DNA of 64,000 nt, from assembly GCF_900454685.1 (NCBI RefSeq), contig NZ_UATM01000032.1:1240001-1304000 (forward strand), written 5' to 3'. The stretch is from Peptoniphilus harei (GTDB taxonomy: Bacteria; Bacillota; Clostridia; Tissierellales; Peptoniphilaceae). Position 1 is the first letter of the stretch. Each line of letters opens with the position of its first letter. Shown here piece by piece: positions 49,249-57,662 of the stretch. The notes beneath the pieces were generated by a model. The model was not told the origin of the DNA and made no database searches. It worked only from the letters and a program-made list of their open reading frames with translations. Both the position numbers and the translations under genes were made by a program.

Positions 49249-49276
49249 TTGTTTTATTTCAGCTAAGTAATATAAT
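49249..49276 (+). promoter_or_regulatory. Probable promoter of the codA-like gene
   Basis: -35 TTGTTT (49249-49254), 16-base spacer, -10 TATAAT (49271-49276). A second TATAAT (49286-49291) lies inside the TGTATA inverted repeat. The leader would be about 110 bases. Confidence 0.55.
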
Positions 49277-49396
49277 ATAAGTGTGTATAATTTATATACA
49301 ATAGTTTTATTTGTGAAAGAAGATAAATAATTTTCTAATATATTTAATCGAAGATGAAGCAACAAAAAAACTATCATAAAATACTAGGAGGATTTA

Positions 49397-50653
49397 ATGA
49401 AAAAGAAATTTATTAATGGAAAAATTTATGGTTATAAAGATGCTACAGAAATCTTAGTTGAAGATGGTAAGTTTGTAAAATTTGGAAAGGACTTAGGAGA
49501 AGCAGATGAAGTGATAAATCTAGACGGAAACCTTGTTATCCCACCTTATGTCGATGCCCATCTTCACCTAGACTATTACATGATAGGAAAGACAGATGAA
49601 GTTAAGAATGAATCAGGCACACTATTTGAAGCAATAGACCTTTGGAATGATTTTAAAAAAGGATCAACTAAGAAAGAAATGAAGAAGAGAATTCGTCAGG
49701 CTGTAGAAGATTGCGTTTCTTATGGAACTCAATATATCAGAGCACAAACTGACTGTACTGATCCAAATCTAACAGGTATTAAGGCTGCTCTAGAAGTTCG
49801 CGATGAATTAAAAGATAAGGTTACAATTCAAGTTGTTGCTTTCCCACAAAATGGAATGTACTCTTACAAGGAAGAAGGTAAAACCGGAAGAGACCTTGTT
49901 GAGGAAGCACTTGAATTGGGTTGTGAAGTTGTTGGAGGAATTCCTCACAATGAGTGGAGCCGTGAAATTGGTGAAAAATCTATAAAAGAAATAGTTGACC
50001 TAGCAGTAAAACACAATAAATTAATTGATGTTCACTGTGACGAAACTGATGATGTGATGGCAAGATTTTTAGAAGTTCTCAATGCTGAAGCAATGATAAA
50101 GGGAATATCAAAAAAAACTACTGCAAGTCACACTTGTTCCTTTGGATCTTCTGATGATTCTTATGCATTTAGAATGATGGGACTCTTTAGGAAATCTAAA
50201 CTAAACTTTGTATCCCTACCAACAGAAAATGCCTTTCTACAAGGACGTCAAGATACTTATCCAAAACGTCGTGGCTTAACTAGAGTTCGTGAATTCGTGG
50301 ATAATGATATTAATGTTTGCTTTGGGCAAGACTCCATTGTTGATCTTTGGTATCCAGCAGGTAATGGTAATCTTATGAATATTCTTGATAATGGGATCCA
50401 CCTTGCACAACTTATGGAAGAAAAAGATTTTGGAAAGAATCTAGACTTAATAACTTATAATGGAGCAAAGGCTCTTTGCATTCAAGATGAGTATGGATTT
50501 GATGAAGGAAAACCTGCAAACTTTATTGTTCTTGATGCACCAAATGAGTTTGAAGCCATAAGAAATAGGGCAGAATGCCTATCATCAGTGCGTAATGGTG
50601 AATTCTTATTTAAAAAAGCTAAAAGAGAATTTGAAGTTCCACTAAATTTATAA
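49397..50653 (+). CDS. Cytosine deaminase-like amidohydrolase (CodA family), possible 5-methylcytosine deaminase
   Basis: 418 aa metal-dependent amidohydrolase that aligns with E. coli CodA over its length, shifted by one residue: HLH metal pair (H55, H57), VVAFPQNG, GGIPHNEWSREIGEKSI, IDVHCDETDD (H213, E216), ASHTCSFG, LPTENAFLQGRQDTYPKRRGLTRVREF, NVCFGQDSIVDLWYPAGNGN and a NLITYNGAKAL tail. The metal Asp is D312. The next residue, Asp314 in E. coli CodA, is Ser313 here. Loss of that Asp marks the CodA homologues shown to deaminate 5-methylcytosine to thymine. No codB permease is adjacent. It has its own promoter and terminator. Substrate remains inferred. Confidence 0.85.
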   Translation: MKKKFINGKIYGYKDATEILVEDGKFVKFGKDLGEADEVINLDGNLVIPPYVDAHLHLDYYMIGKTDEVKNESGTLFEAIDLWNDFKKGSTKKEMKKRIRQAVEDCVSYGTQYIRAQTDCTDPNLTGIKAALEVRDELKDKVTIQVVAFPQNGMYSYKEEGKTGRDLVEEALELGCEVVGGIPHNEWSREIGEKSIKEIVDLAVKHNKLIDVHCDETDDVMARFLEVLNAEAMIKGISKKTTASHTCSFGSSDDSYAFRMMGLFRKSKLNFVSLPTENAFLQGRQDTYPKRRGLTRVREFVDNDINVCFGQDSIVDLWYPAGNGNLMNILDNGIHLAQLMEEKDFGKNLDLITYNGAKALCIQDEYGFDEGKPANFIVLDAPNEFEAIRNRAECLSSVRNGEFLFKKAKREFEVPLNL

Positions 50654-50708
50654 TAAATTTTTTGACTTATTAACTAATTTTAATTTCATACTTTAATAAG
50701 AACATAAT

Positions 50709-50749
50709 AAACCCCCTCTATCCTAATTTGGAAAGAAGGGGTTATTTTT
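50709..50749. terminator. Bidirectional terminator between codA-like gene and lexA
   Basis: Imperfect stem AACCCCCTC / GAAGGGGTT with inner TCC/GGA pairs; T-run on the plus side, A-rich flank for the lexA direction. Confidence 0.75.
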
Positions 50750-50759
50750 AGATGTATAT

Positions 50760-51380
50760 TTAATTAAATCTTCTATAAAGTCCAACTATTTTGCCTAGTA
50801 TATCAATATTTTCGAAGTATAGAGGTTCCATTGTATCATTTTCAGGTTGTAGTCTAAATCTATTTTCTTCTTTGTAATAAGTTTTTATTGTTGCTTCATC
50901 TTCGATTAAAGCTAAAACTTTTTCTCCATTAGAAGCACAATTTGTTTTTTCAATAATTACATAATCGCCGTCGAATATTCCTGCATTGATCATACTTTCT
51001 CCAGAAACCTTTAATATAAAAAGTTCCTTATCAGAAACAAAGTCAACAGGTAAAGGCATAGTATCTTCGATGTTTTGAACAGCAAGTATTGGAGCACCGG
51101 CAGTAACCTTGCCAACTACAGGTACATCAACAGTTTTCTTTTTTAGCATCAAGATATCATCGTCTTGTGGAACAATTTCAATTGCTCTAGTTTTTGATGC
51201 ATCCTTTCTTATATAGTTAGTAGATTCTAATTTTTCAAGGGCGTAGTAAACAGTTGAAGTTGATTTTATATTACAGCCAGCACAAATTTCACGAACAGTA
51301 GGTGGGTAGGATTTTGATTCGATAAATCTTTTAATAAAAAATAAAATTTCAAGTTCTCTTTGGTTTAAATCATCGTACAT
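50760..51380 (-). CDS. lexA: LexA repressor of the SOS response
   Basis: 206 aa. An N-terminal winged helix (LNQRELEILFFIKRFIESKSYPPTVREICAGCNIKSTSTVYYALEKLESTNYI) is joined to an S24 self-cleavage domain. The cut site is Ala94-Gly95 (TAGAP), the nucleophile Ser129 in SGESM and the base Lys166 in ATIKTYY. RecA, encoded in this window, triggers its self-cleavage. Divergent to a yneA-like LysM gene, as in B. subtilis. GGAGG precedes the ATG. A candidate operator overlaps its own promoter. Confidence 0.97.
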   Translation of the reverse strand: MYDDLNQRELEILFFIKRFIESKSYPPTVREICAGCNIKSTSTVYYALEKLESTNYIRKDASKTRAIEIVPQDDDILMLKKKTVDVPVVGKVTAGAPILAVQNIEDTMPLPVDFVSDKELFILKVSGESMINAGIFDGDYVIIEKTNCASNGEKVLALIEDEATIKTYYKEENRFRLQPENDTMEPLYFENIDILGKIVGLYRRFN

Positions 51381-51408
51381 GGATTTACCTCCTAATTTTT
51401 ATAAATAT

Positions 51409-51437
51409 ATAATATCACATTTGAACAAGCATTTCAA
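51409..51437 (-). promoter_or_regulatory. lexA promoter with candidate LexA operator
   Basis: Minus strand: -35 TTGAAA (51437-51432), 17-base spacer, -10 TATTAT (51414-51409). The near-palindrome GAACAAGCATTTC (51423-51435) lies across the -35 and spacer and is a plausible autorepression site, though it departs from the Bacillus SOS box. Confidence 0.65.
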
Positions 51438-51467
51438 ACTTTGGTTTAAAAACTTTGTTCTTTTATA

Positions 51468-51496
51468 TTGACAAAAAAGAACGAATGATATAACAT
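51468..51496 (+). promoter_or_regulatory. Promoter of the yneA-like gene
   Basis: A perfect -35 TTGACA (51468-51473) is followed by TATAAC (51489-51494, 15-base spacer) or TAACAT (51491-51496, 17-base spacer). A GAAC half-site (51479-51482) lies in the spacer. Confidence 0.6.
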
Positions 51497-51573
51497 TTGT
51501 TTAGAACTTATATTTAATACAAGTGTTTGATACAAAGGTTTAAACTATCGTTAATATTTTATGAGGTGATTAT

Positions 51574-51870
51574 ATGAGACGTACTATAGTAATTAAAAAA
51601 CAAAAAGTTCTTTTCTTTCTTTTACTAATTTTTATTTTTAATTCTGGATTAGTAGTAAAGAACGAATCAGAATTGGAATTTAAAGACAAAGAAATTGTCT
51701 ATGATGTATACACAGTAAAGAGGGGAGATACTATTTGGACTATATCCGAAAATTATGAATATAAAAATAAAATGAGATTTGTAATGGACATAGAGAAAGC
51801 AAATAGTATTTCATCATATGATATAAAGCCAGGATACAAGCTAGCAATTCCTATTTATAAAAGTAAATAG
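51574..51870 (+). CDS. yneA: LysM-domain protein, YneA-like SOS division inhibitor
   Basis: 98 aa. A basic N terminus leads into one membrane segment (VLFFLLLIFIFNSGLVV), then a single LysM domain (VYTVKRGDTIWTISENYEYKNKMRFVMDIEKANSISSYDIKPGYKLAIPIY). This is the architecture of B. subtilis YneA, an SOS-induced suppressor of division, and the gene is divergent from lexA as yneA is. Identity rests on architecture plus context; other LysM proteins look alike. GAGGTGAT precedes the ATG. Expression is presumably repressed by LexA through the shared 193-base intergenic region. Confidence 0.8.
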   Translation: MRRTIVIKKQKVLFFLLLIFIFNSGLVVKNESELEFKDKEIVYDVYTVKRGDTIWTISENYEYKNKMRFVMDIEKANSISSYDIKPGYKLAIPIYKSK

Positions 51871-51897
51871 ATTGAGCCATTGGACACGCTTTTCTGT

Positions 51898-51926
51898 TTG
51901 ACTTATGCTTTTAAAAGATATACAAT
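51898..51926 (+). promoter_or_regulatory. Sigma-A promoter of rny
   Basis: -35 TTGACT (51898-51903), 17-base spacer, -10 TACAAT (51921-51926). Confidence 0.82.
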
Positions 51927-51930
51927 TATT

Positions 51931-51949
51931 TTAAGGCTTTCTGCCTTAA
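51931..51949 (+). promoter_or_regulatory. 5' leader hairpin of rny
   Basis: Perfect stem TTAAGGC / GCCTTAA with loop TTTCT, starting at or just before the expected transcription start. There is no T-run, so it is more likely an mRNA 5' stabiliser or regulatory element than a terminator. Confidence 0.5.
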
Positions 51950-51998
51950 TTATGATTTTAAAACTTGAAACATGAAAACTAAATAGGAGGTGTGTAGA

Positions 51999-53534
51999 AT
52001 GGGTTTTAGTACTTTAATATCTATTATAATCGGTATTATTGGCTTAGCTGTTGGCTATGCTATTAGAAAATATATTTCTGAAGGTAAACTTAAAAATGCT
52101 GAAGAATTATCTAAAAAGATAATATACGATGCTGAAAATCAAGCACAAACACAAAAGAAAATGTTACTTGTTGAAGCTAAAGAAGAGATTCAAAAGTTAA
52201 GATCTGAACAAGAAAATGAAGCTAAATTAAGAAGAGCTGAAATTAAGGAATTAGAAGATAGAGTTTTATCCAAAGAACGCCAATTAGATAAGAAATCTTC
52301 TCAAGTTGAAAGAAAAGATGAAAAACTTAGCAAGAAATTAGAAGGTCTAAGAGAAAAAGAAGACCAAGCTGATGAACCTGTAAAGCAAAGAGAAGAGGAA
52401 CTTCAAAAGGTTGCTGGTCTTACAAAGGACGAGGGTAAAGAAATTCTTTTAAATGAACTTAAAAAAGAAATAACTAATGAATCTGCACTTATTATTAAAG
52501 AAAATGAAAATAGGATCAAAGAAGAATCAGGAAAATACGCTAGAAATGTTATTGCGCAAGCAATACAAAGATGTGCAGCTGATCAAGTTGCAGAGTCTAC
52601 TGTAGCAGTTGTTAATCTTCCAAATGATGAAATGAAGGGAAGAATAATAGGACGTGAAGGTAGAAACATCAGAGCTATTGAATCAATAACTGGAGTTGAT
52701 TTAATTATTGACGATACTCCAGAAGCCGTAGTTTTATCTTGTTTTGATCCAATAAGAAGAGAGATTGCAAGAGTAGCTCTTGAAAAGCTAGTTAACGATG
52801 GTAGGATTCATCCAACTAAGATTGAAGAAACTGTTGAAAAAGCTAAGAATGAAGTAGAAACTATCATCAAAGAATCTGGTGAACAGGCAGCTTATGATGC
52901 TGGGGTTCATGGTCTTCATCCAGAAATTATTAAATATTTAGGTAGACTTAAATATAGAACTAGTTATGGACAAAATAACCTTAAGCATTCAGTTGAAGTT
53001 TCTGAGATTGCTGGTATTCTTGCAGGTGAAATTGGCGCTGACGTTAAGCTTGCTAAAAGAGGAGGATTGCTTCACGACTTAGGTAAGTCTGTTGATAGGA
53101 ATCTCGATGCTCCACATGTTGATGTTGGGGTTGAAATTGCAAGAAAGTATCACGAGTCAGAATTTGTTATAAATGCAATTCAGTCTCACCATGGTGATGT
53201 TGAACCTAACTGTGTTGAATCAGTATTAGTTCAAGCAGCAGATGCAATATCTGCAGCAAGACCAGGTGCTAGACGTGAAACAGTAGAATCCTATATCCAA
53301 AGATTGGAAAAACTTGAAGAAATTGCAAATGAATTTGATGGAATTGAAAAATCCTATGCTGTTCAAGCTGGACGTGAAATTCGTATAATTGTAAAACCTG
53401 AAAAAATATCTGAAGCAGAGATTACTATCACTGCTAGAGAGATTGTTAAGAGAATAGAAGCAGAACTAGATTTCCCAGGACAAATTAAAGTAAATGTCAT
53501 AAGAGAAACTAGGGCTGTTGAATACGCTAAATAA
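51999..53534 (+). CDS. rny: Ribonuclease Y
   Basis: 511 aa membrane-anchored endoribonuclease that begins mRNA decay in Firmicutes. An N-terminal membrane helix ([17 protein letters not shown]) is followed by a long coiled coil (about 25-170), a KH domain ([35 protein letters not shown]) and an HD domain ([34 protein letters not shown]). ATG 51999 is chosen over an upstream GTG at 51990 because GGAGGTG spans that GTG. Usually rny follows recA in Firmicutes; here recA is about 8 kb away on the other strand. Confidence 0.97.
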   Translation: MGFSTLISIIIGIIGLAVGYAIRKYISEGKLKNAEELSKKIIYDAENQAQTQKKMLLVEAKEEIQKLRSEQENEAKLRRAEIKELEDRVLSKERQLDKKSSQVERKDEKLSKKLEGLREKEDQADEPVKQREEELQKVAGLTKDEGKEILLNELKKEITNESALIIKENENRIKEESGKYARNVIAQAIQRCAADQVAESTVAVVNLPNDEMKGRIIGREGRNIRAIESITGVDLIIDDTPEAVVLSCFDPIRREIARVALEKLVNDGRIHPTKIEETVEKAKNEVETIIKESGEQAAYDAGVHGLHPEIIKYLGRLKYRTSYGQNNLKHSVEVSEIAGILAGEIGADVKLAKRGGLLHDLGKSVDRNLDAPHVDVGVEIARKYHESEFVINAIQSHHGDVEPNCVESVLVQAADAISAARPGARRETVESYIQRLEKLEEIANEFDGIEKSYAVQAGREIRIIVKPEKISEAEITITAREIVKRIEAELDFPGQIKVNVIRETRAVEYAK

Positions 53535-53539
53535 TTAAG

Positions 53540-53568
53540 AACCTGACTTTTGTCAGGTTTTTTATTTT
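53540..53568 (+). terminator. Terminator of rny
   Basis: Perfect stem AACCTGAC / GTCAGGTT, loop TTTT, then a T-rich run. Confidence 0.88.
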
Positions 53569-53583
53569 ATAGGAGGTGATAGC

Positions 53584-54582
53584 TTGATAAATTCGAACTT
53601 AATTGATGATTTTTTAGATTACATGAAATCAACTAAGGGAGCTTCTGATAATACAGTGAAAGAGTACTATTATGATCTTAGGATGTTTGTAAGGTTTATA
53701 AAGAGAAGAAAGGGTCTTGTAGACTCAAAGGTTGATTTTGACGACATAACTATTGAAGACATTAGTCCTGAACTTTTGGAAAGTGTAACAAAACAAGATG
53801 TCTATGCTTATAATGCTTTCTTGGAAAAAGAAAGGAAGATATCTAATAGGTCCAAGTTTAGAAAAATCTCTTCAATTAGGAGTTTTTATAACTATCTCCA
53901 TGCAAAGATTGATATAATAAAAATTAATCCTGTTATAGATATAGATATGCCCAAGGTGGAGAAGACTCTTCCAGTTTATTTAACCTTAGATCAAAGTTTA
54001 AATTTATTAAGAACAATTGAAAAATCTAAGAGTAAGCCTCTCTATAAAAAAAGAGATTATGCTATAGTTACCTTGTTTTTAAACTGTGGAATGAGACTTT
54101 CGGAACTAGCAGGTATAAATATTTCTCATTTACAAGAAGATAATACTCTAAAAGTTATTGGAAAGGGTAATAAAGAAAGAGTCATCTATTTAAATGAAGC
54201 ATCTATTTATGCTATTGAAGAATATTTGAAAGTACGTCCTCAAATTAAGGATGATGCTTTATTCTTGTCAATGAGACAACAAAGAATGAGTAATAGGTCT
54301 ATTCAACATATGATAGAAAAGCATATGAGAAATTCTGGACTGGACACTAAAAAGTATTCTGTCCATAAGCTTAGACATACTGCAGCTACGCTTTTATATG
54401 AATATGGAAATGCTGATATTAGATCACTTCAAGAAATTTTGGGACATGAGTCTGTAAACACTACTGAGATATACACCCATGTTAACAAAGAAGCTTTGCG
54501 AAAAATGGTGGCATCAAACCCTCTTTCAAATTTAGATTTAAAAACTAATGCTTCAAAAGACAATGAAGAGAAGAATCAATAA
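53584..54582 (+). CDS. Xer-type tyrosine recombinase
   Basis: 332 aa. An N-terminal core-binding domain (FLDYMKSTKGASDNTVKEYYYDLRMFVRFI) precedes the catalytic domain with Arg in LNCGMRLSELAGI, Lys in VIGKGNKERVIYL, HKLRHTAATLL, the LGHESVNTTEIYTHV segment with its His, and the Tyr nucleophile. All catalytic residues are present. It resembles XerC/XerD used to resolve chromosome dimers; which of the two cannot be decided by eye. The start is TTG after AGGAGGTGATAG. No mobile-element features are adjacent, so a housekeeping role is more likely than integration. Confidence 0.88.
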   Translation: MINSNLIDDFLDYMKSTKGASDNTVKEYYYDLRMFVRFIKRRKGLVDSKVDFDDITIEDISPELLESVTKQDVYAYNAFLEKERKISNRSKFRKISSIRSFYNYLHAKIDIIKINPVIDIDMPKVEKTLPVYLTLDQSLNLLRTIEKSKSKPLYKKRDYAIVTLFLNCGMRLSELAGINISHLQEDNTLKVIGKGNKERVIYLNEASIYAIEEYLKVRPQIKDDALFLSMRQQRMSNRSIQHMIEKHMRNSGLDTKKYSVHKLRHTAATLLYEYGNADIRSLQEILGHESVNTTEIYTHVNKEALRKMVASNPLSNLDLKTNASKDNEEKNQ

Positions 54583-54594
54583 AAAGGAGATTTT

Positions 54595-55248
54595 ATGAAA
54601 AATATTAAAAAATTATTAGGAATTGGAATTATGTCCGCAGTTTTAAGTACATCTGTTTTTGCAGCTGGTAAATTACCCAAGGAAGCAGCTGATAAGGATA
54701 TAAATATTTATATTAATGATAGTATACAAAATATACCTGGAGATATGGGTAGTGCATATCTTGACAAGACTAACGATAGGGTAATGGTGCCTGTTAGATA
54801 TATAACAGAAAACCTTGGCGCTAATATAAACTTTTATCAAAGAAAGGAAACTAAAACTAGTGGTATATTAATAGGAGCCATAGATGTTTTAGTTGAACTA
54901 GATATTAATTCAACTAAGGCAAAGGTAAATAATGGAGGAAATGAAAGTATAGTTAATTTAGATTCTCCTGCAATACTTTATGATGGAAGGACTTATGTTC
55001 CTATAAGATTTATTTCTGAAACTTTAGGCCTTAATGTAGATTGGAAGAATGATTCAGTTTATATTTCTGGAAATTTTAAAACTAAGGGAAAGAGATATAA
55101 TTATGAAGAGGATAATAAGGATCTAGATAAGAAAGATAATGAATTAAAAGAATTATCTAAGGAAGATCCTAAGGATTTAAAAGATCTAAAGAATACAAAA
55201 GCTGGGTTAAATAAGTCTAATAATGAGAAATCACTATTTGATTTTTAA
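54595..55248 (+). CDS. Secreted protein with copper-amine-oxidase N-terminal-like (stalk) domains
   Basis: 217 aa. Signal peptide about 1-24 (LLGIGIMSAVLSTSVFAAG). Two related motifs, DRVMVPVRYITENLGANINF and DGRTYVPIRFISETLGLNVDW, are the repeat of the copper amine oxidase N-terminal-like domain found in many extracellular clostridial proteins; there is no oxidase catalytic part. The last 45 residues are Lys/Asp/Asn-rich and low in complexity. Function unknown, probably wall-associated. AAGGAG precedes the ATG; 12 bases separate it from the xer gene. Confidence 0.82.
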   Translation: MKNIKKLLGIGIMSAVLSTSVFAAGKLPKEAADKDINIYINDSIQNIPGDMGSAYLDKTNDRVMVPVRYITENLGANINFYQRKETKTSGILIGAIDVLVELDINSTKAKVNNGGNESIVNLDSPAILYDGRTYVPIRFISETLGLNVDWKNDSVYISGNFKTKGKRYNYEEDNKDLDKKDNELKELSKEDPKDLKDLKNTKAGLNKSNNEKSLFDF

Positions 55249-55302
55249 TATATATTCCATTGAGTGAGAGGGGAACCTATTAAAAGCTAAAAAATCTTAT
55301 AT

Positions 55303-55362
55303 AAAAAAACATAGAAATTAGTCACAAAATAATAATTTTGTGACTAATTTTTATGTTTTTTT
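55303..55362. terminator. Long bidirectional hairpin after the stalk-domain gene
   Basis: Arms of more than 20 bases (core ATTAGTCACAAAAT / ATTTTGTGACTAAT, extended outward through ACATA/TATGT and A/T runs) around AATA, with poly-T on both strands. Confidence 0.85.
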
Positions 55363-55882
55363 AGATTTTTATCTTTTAGCCCTCTTTTTTTAGAAAAATC
55401 TTAAATTTACTATTTTTTGATTTTCACCATTTTACTACTTACTTTCTATAATTTTTTATCCTTCTTAATTATATTTTGTTTTTATTGTTTAAGTTATTAT
55501 TCATTTTAATTTTGCATTCTAAAGTCTTAACTTAAATTTATTTTCATTATATTCGCATCTATTTTAGTCTTATACTATATCTTTTTAAACTTGCACTATA
55601 TCTTTCATTAAATTAGGCTTTATAGCTTGTGAAATCATTTAATATTAAGATTATTTAATATATTATAGTTATACATAAACTTCCTTTATTATATCATTTC
55701 CAGTCGTTATATTTTATCAAGTAAATAATGATACCCTATTAAATACTAAATGATAATAATTTCTAATTTATACTTTTATCATTATTTTTATAATCTTCTT
55801 TCAATTTTACTTCTCCACCTATAAAACCCTTTTCTATACATATGTTTAGATTATTCGTTCTTTTTATTCACTAGCTATAATA

Positions 55883-55891
55883 TGTTATAAT
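55883..55891 (+). promoter_or_regulatory. Extended -10 promoter of rqcH
   Basis: TGT-TATAAT 19 bases before the ATG, after an AT-rich region; weak -35. Confidence 0.65.
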
Positions 55892-55909
55892 TACTCTCAG
55901 GTGATAATT

Positions 55910-57631
55910 ATGTCCTTAGATGGTACAGTAGTAAAAAGTTTAGTATATGAAATAAATAATCGTGTTAATGGTGGTAGAATAGATAAAATTTACCAAAATG
56001 ACAATAACGATTTATTAATTAATATAAGAGCTAATGGTAAAAGAGAAAGGCTCTTTATTTCCATTTCTGGTAGCCCTAGAATGTATTTTAGTGAAGAAAT
56101 CTTTGATAGTCCGCAGAATCCACCGGCATTTTGCATGCTTCTTAGAAAACATCTTGAGAATAATCAAATACTCGCTGTTAATCAATATAAGATGGATAGG
56201 ATAGTTGAAATTCATGTAAAATCTCGTGATGAACTAGGGATGTACAGTGAAAAGTCTCTTATAATTGAACTTATGGGTAAACACTCCAATGTTATTCTTA
56301 TTGATAATGAAAGCAAAAAAATTATAGACTCCCTAAAAAGAGTTAATTTTAATCTTTCAAGCGTTAGAGAAGTTCTACCTGGTCTAACTTATAATGAAGA
56401 AGATATATCAAGTGGACTTAATCCCTGTGATACAGACTCAATAATTGATTTGATTAAGATTTCTCAAGAGAACCTTAATCTAAAATCTTTCTTTTTAAAG
56501 AATTTTACAGGTATAAGTCCACAAATGTGTAGCGAGCTGGAGTATAGATCAGATATTGATTTTAAGAGAAATATTTCTTCACTTAATGAAGAAGAGATGG
56601 AAAACTTAAATAAGAATTTCCTTAGTATCTTTAAGGATATTAGAGACAATAAATTCTCTCCAATAAAAATCATTAGAGATGATGTCTTTAAAGACTTCTA
56701 TTCAATTGATCTAGAATCATTAAGTGATTATGAGAAAATAAAAGTTGAAATGGTCTCTCCCCTTCTAGAAGAGTTTTATAATTCAAAATTTTTAAGGGAT
56801 TCTTTAGGATCCAAGAGCAAAGAGCTTAGAAAGGCTGTTAAGAAGCATATAGAAAAAACTAATAGGAAGATATCAAACCAAGTAAATGAACTCAATGCTG
56901 CCCTAAATAGAGACAAGTTTAAAGTTTATGCTGACCTTTTATCTTCAAATTTTCATAGAATTGAAAAAGGTGCAAGTTCTGTCACAGTAGAAAATTTTTA
57001 TAATGAAATGGAAGAAATGAAAATTCCTCTTGATCCTAAATTGGATGGGCCTTCTAATGCCTCTAAATATTATAAGAAATATTCAAAGCTGAAAAATGCA
57101 GCTGTTTTTCTAAGTGAACAAATTGAAATTGGAAAGTCTGAAGTGGAATATTTAGAATCTATATTATTAAATATCGACTTCGCAGAGACTCCTGATGAGA
57201 TTGATGAATTATACGAAGAGTTAGAAAAAGAAGGTTATCTAAAGAAGAAAAAAAATAATAAAAAGAAGAAAAGAAAAGACTCTCAAGAAAATTATCTTGT
57301 AATTAAAACAGAAGATGGATTTGATATTTACATTGGGAAAAATAATAAACAAAATGATTATTTGACTCTAAAAAAAGCTAGAAAAAATGATCTATGGTTC
57401 CACGTAAAAGATGCTCCAGGATCACATGTAATTTTAAAAAATGATAATAGGGATTTCTCAAATAGTGCAATGATGACTGCAGCAAAATTTGCTGCTAAGT
57501 ATAGCTCATTATCCAAATCTCAAAATATACCGGTAGACTATACCTTCAAGATAAATGTAAAAAGACATCCTGCAAAAAAACCGGGTTTAGTATCTTATAC
57601 AAATTACAAAACAATAAATATAAATATATAA
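55910..57631 (+). CDS. rqcH: Ribosome quality control factor RqcH (NFACT protein)
   Basis: 573 aa. The NFACT-N domain begins MSLDGTVVKSLVYEINNRVNGGRIDKIYQ and contains FCMLLRKHLENNQIL and GKHSNVILID. A middle coiled coil with HhH-like part follows (about 230-460), then a Lys-rich spacer and the NFACT-R domain (DGFDIYIGKNNKQNDYLTLKKARKNDLWFHVKDAPGSHVILKN). RqcH recruits tRNA-Ala to stalled 50S subunits for alanine tailing. YlmH, a partner in that pathway, is also in this window. ATG 55910 follows AGGTGAT; GTG 55901 is part of that site. Confidence 0.95.
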   Translation: MSLDGTVVKSLVYEINNRVNGGRIDKIYQNDNNDLLINIRANGKRERLFISISGSPRMYFSEEIFDSPQNPPAFCMLLRKHLENNQILAVNQYKMDRIVEIHVKSRDELGMYSEKSLIIELMGKHSNVILIDNESKKIIDSLKRVNFNLSSVREVLPGLTYNEEDISSGLNPCDTDSIIDLIKISQENLNLKSFFLKNFTGISPQMCSELEYRSDIDFKRNISSLNEEEMENLNKNFLSIFKDIRDNKFSPIKIIRDDVFKDFYSIDLESLSDYEKIKVEMVSPLLEEFYNSKFLRDSLGSKSKELRKAVKKHIEKTNRKISNQVNELNAALNRDKFKVYADLLSSNFHRIEKGASSVTVENFYNEMEEMKIPLDPKLDGPSNASKYYKKYSKLKNAAVFLSEQIEIGKSEVEYLESILLNIDFAETPDEIDELYEELEKEGYLKKKKNNKKKKRKDSQENYLVIKTEDGFDIYIGKNNKQNDYLTLKKARKNDLWFHVKDAPGSHVILKNDNRDFSNSAMMTAAKFAAKYSSLSKSQNIPVDYTFKINVKRHPAKKPGLVSYTNYKTININI

Positions 57632-57662
57632 AAAAAGAATAAGGAATACCTTATTCTTTTTC
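57632..57662. terminator. Bidirectional terminator between rqcH and yerC
   Basis: Stem AAAAGAATAAGG / CCTTATTCTTTT, loop AATA; the 3' arm overlaps the last codons of yerC. Confidence 0.88.

Larger units (their letters stand above)
49028..49396. other. Non-coding region, 369 bases, between ynbB-like gene and codA-like gene
   Basis: This holds the terminator of the upstream operon, then about 270 very AT-rich bases with one promoter, an inverted repeat TGTATA-N5-TATACA at 49284-49300 and the AGGAGG of the deaminase gene. I see no tRNA, riboswitch fold or credible short gene. Confidence 0.7.
55249..55909. other. Non-coding AT-rich region, about 660 bases
   Basis: Longest gene-free stretch in the window. 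It starts with a long hairpin terminator (55303-55362) and then runs about 520 bases of extreme AT content, with T excess on the plus strand and a near-repeat of ACTATATCTTT (about 55570-55605). On the minus strand a TATAAT (55693-55688) is followed by AAAGGAAG and a 13-codon open frame; this is too short to call. It ends with the rqcH promoter. No tRNA, IS end or CRISPR repeat was seen. Confidence 0.7.

Noticed and set aside
49125..49396. Riboswitch in the leader of the deaminase gene
   Set aside because: No GC-containing stem set or terminator/antiterminator pair could be found by eye.
53584..54582. Tyrosine recombinase as integrase of a mobile element
   Set aside because: Flanks are housekeeping genes, with no attachment repeats, tRNA or phage genes nearby; the protein looks like XerC/D.
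55681..55720. Small peptide gene on the minus strand (13 codons behind AAAGGAAG)
   Set aside because: Too short and in sequence too AT-biased to separate from chance; noted only in the region entry.
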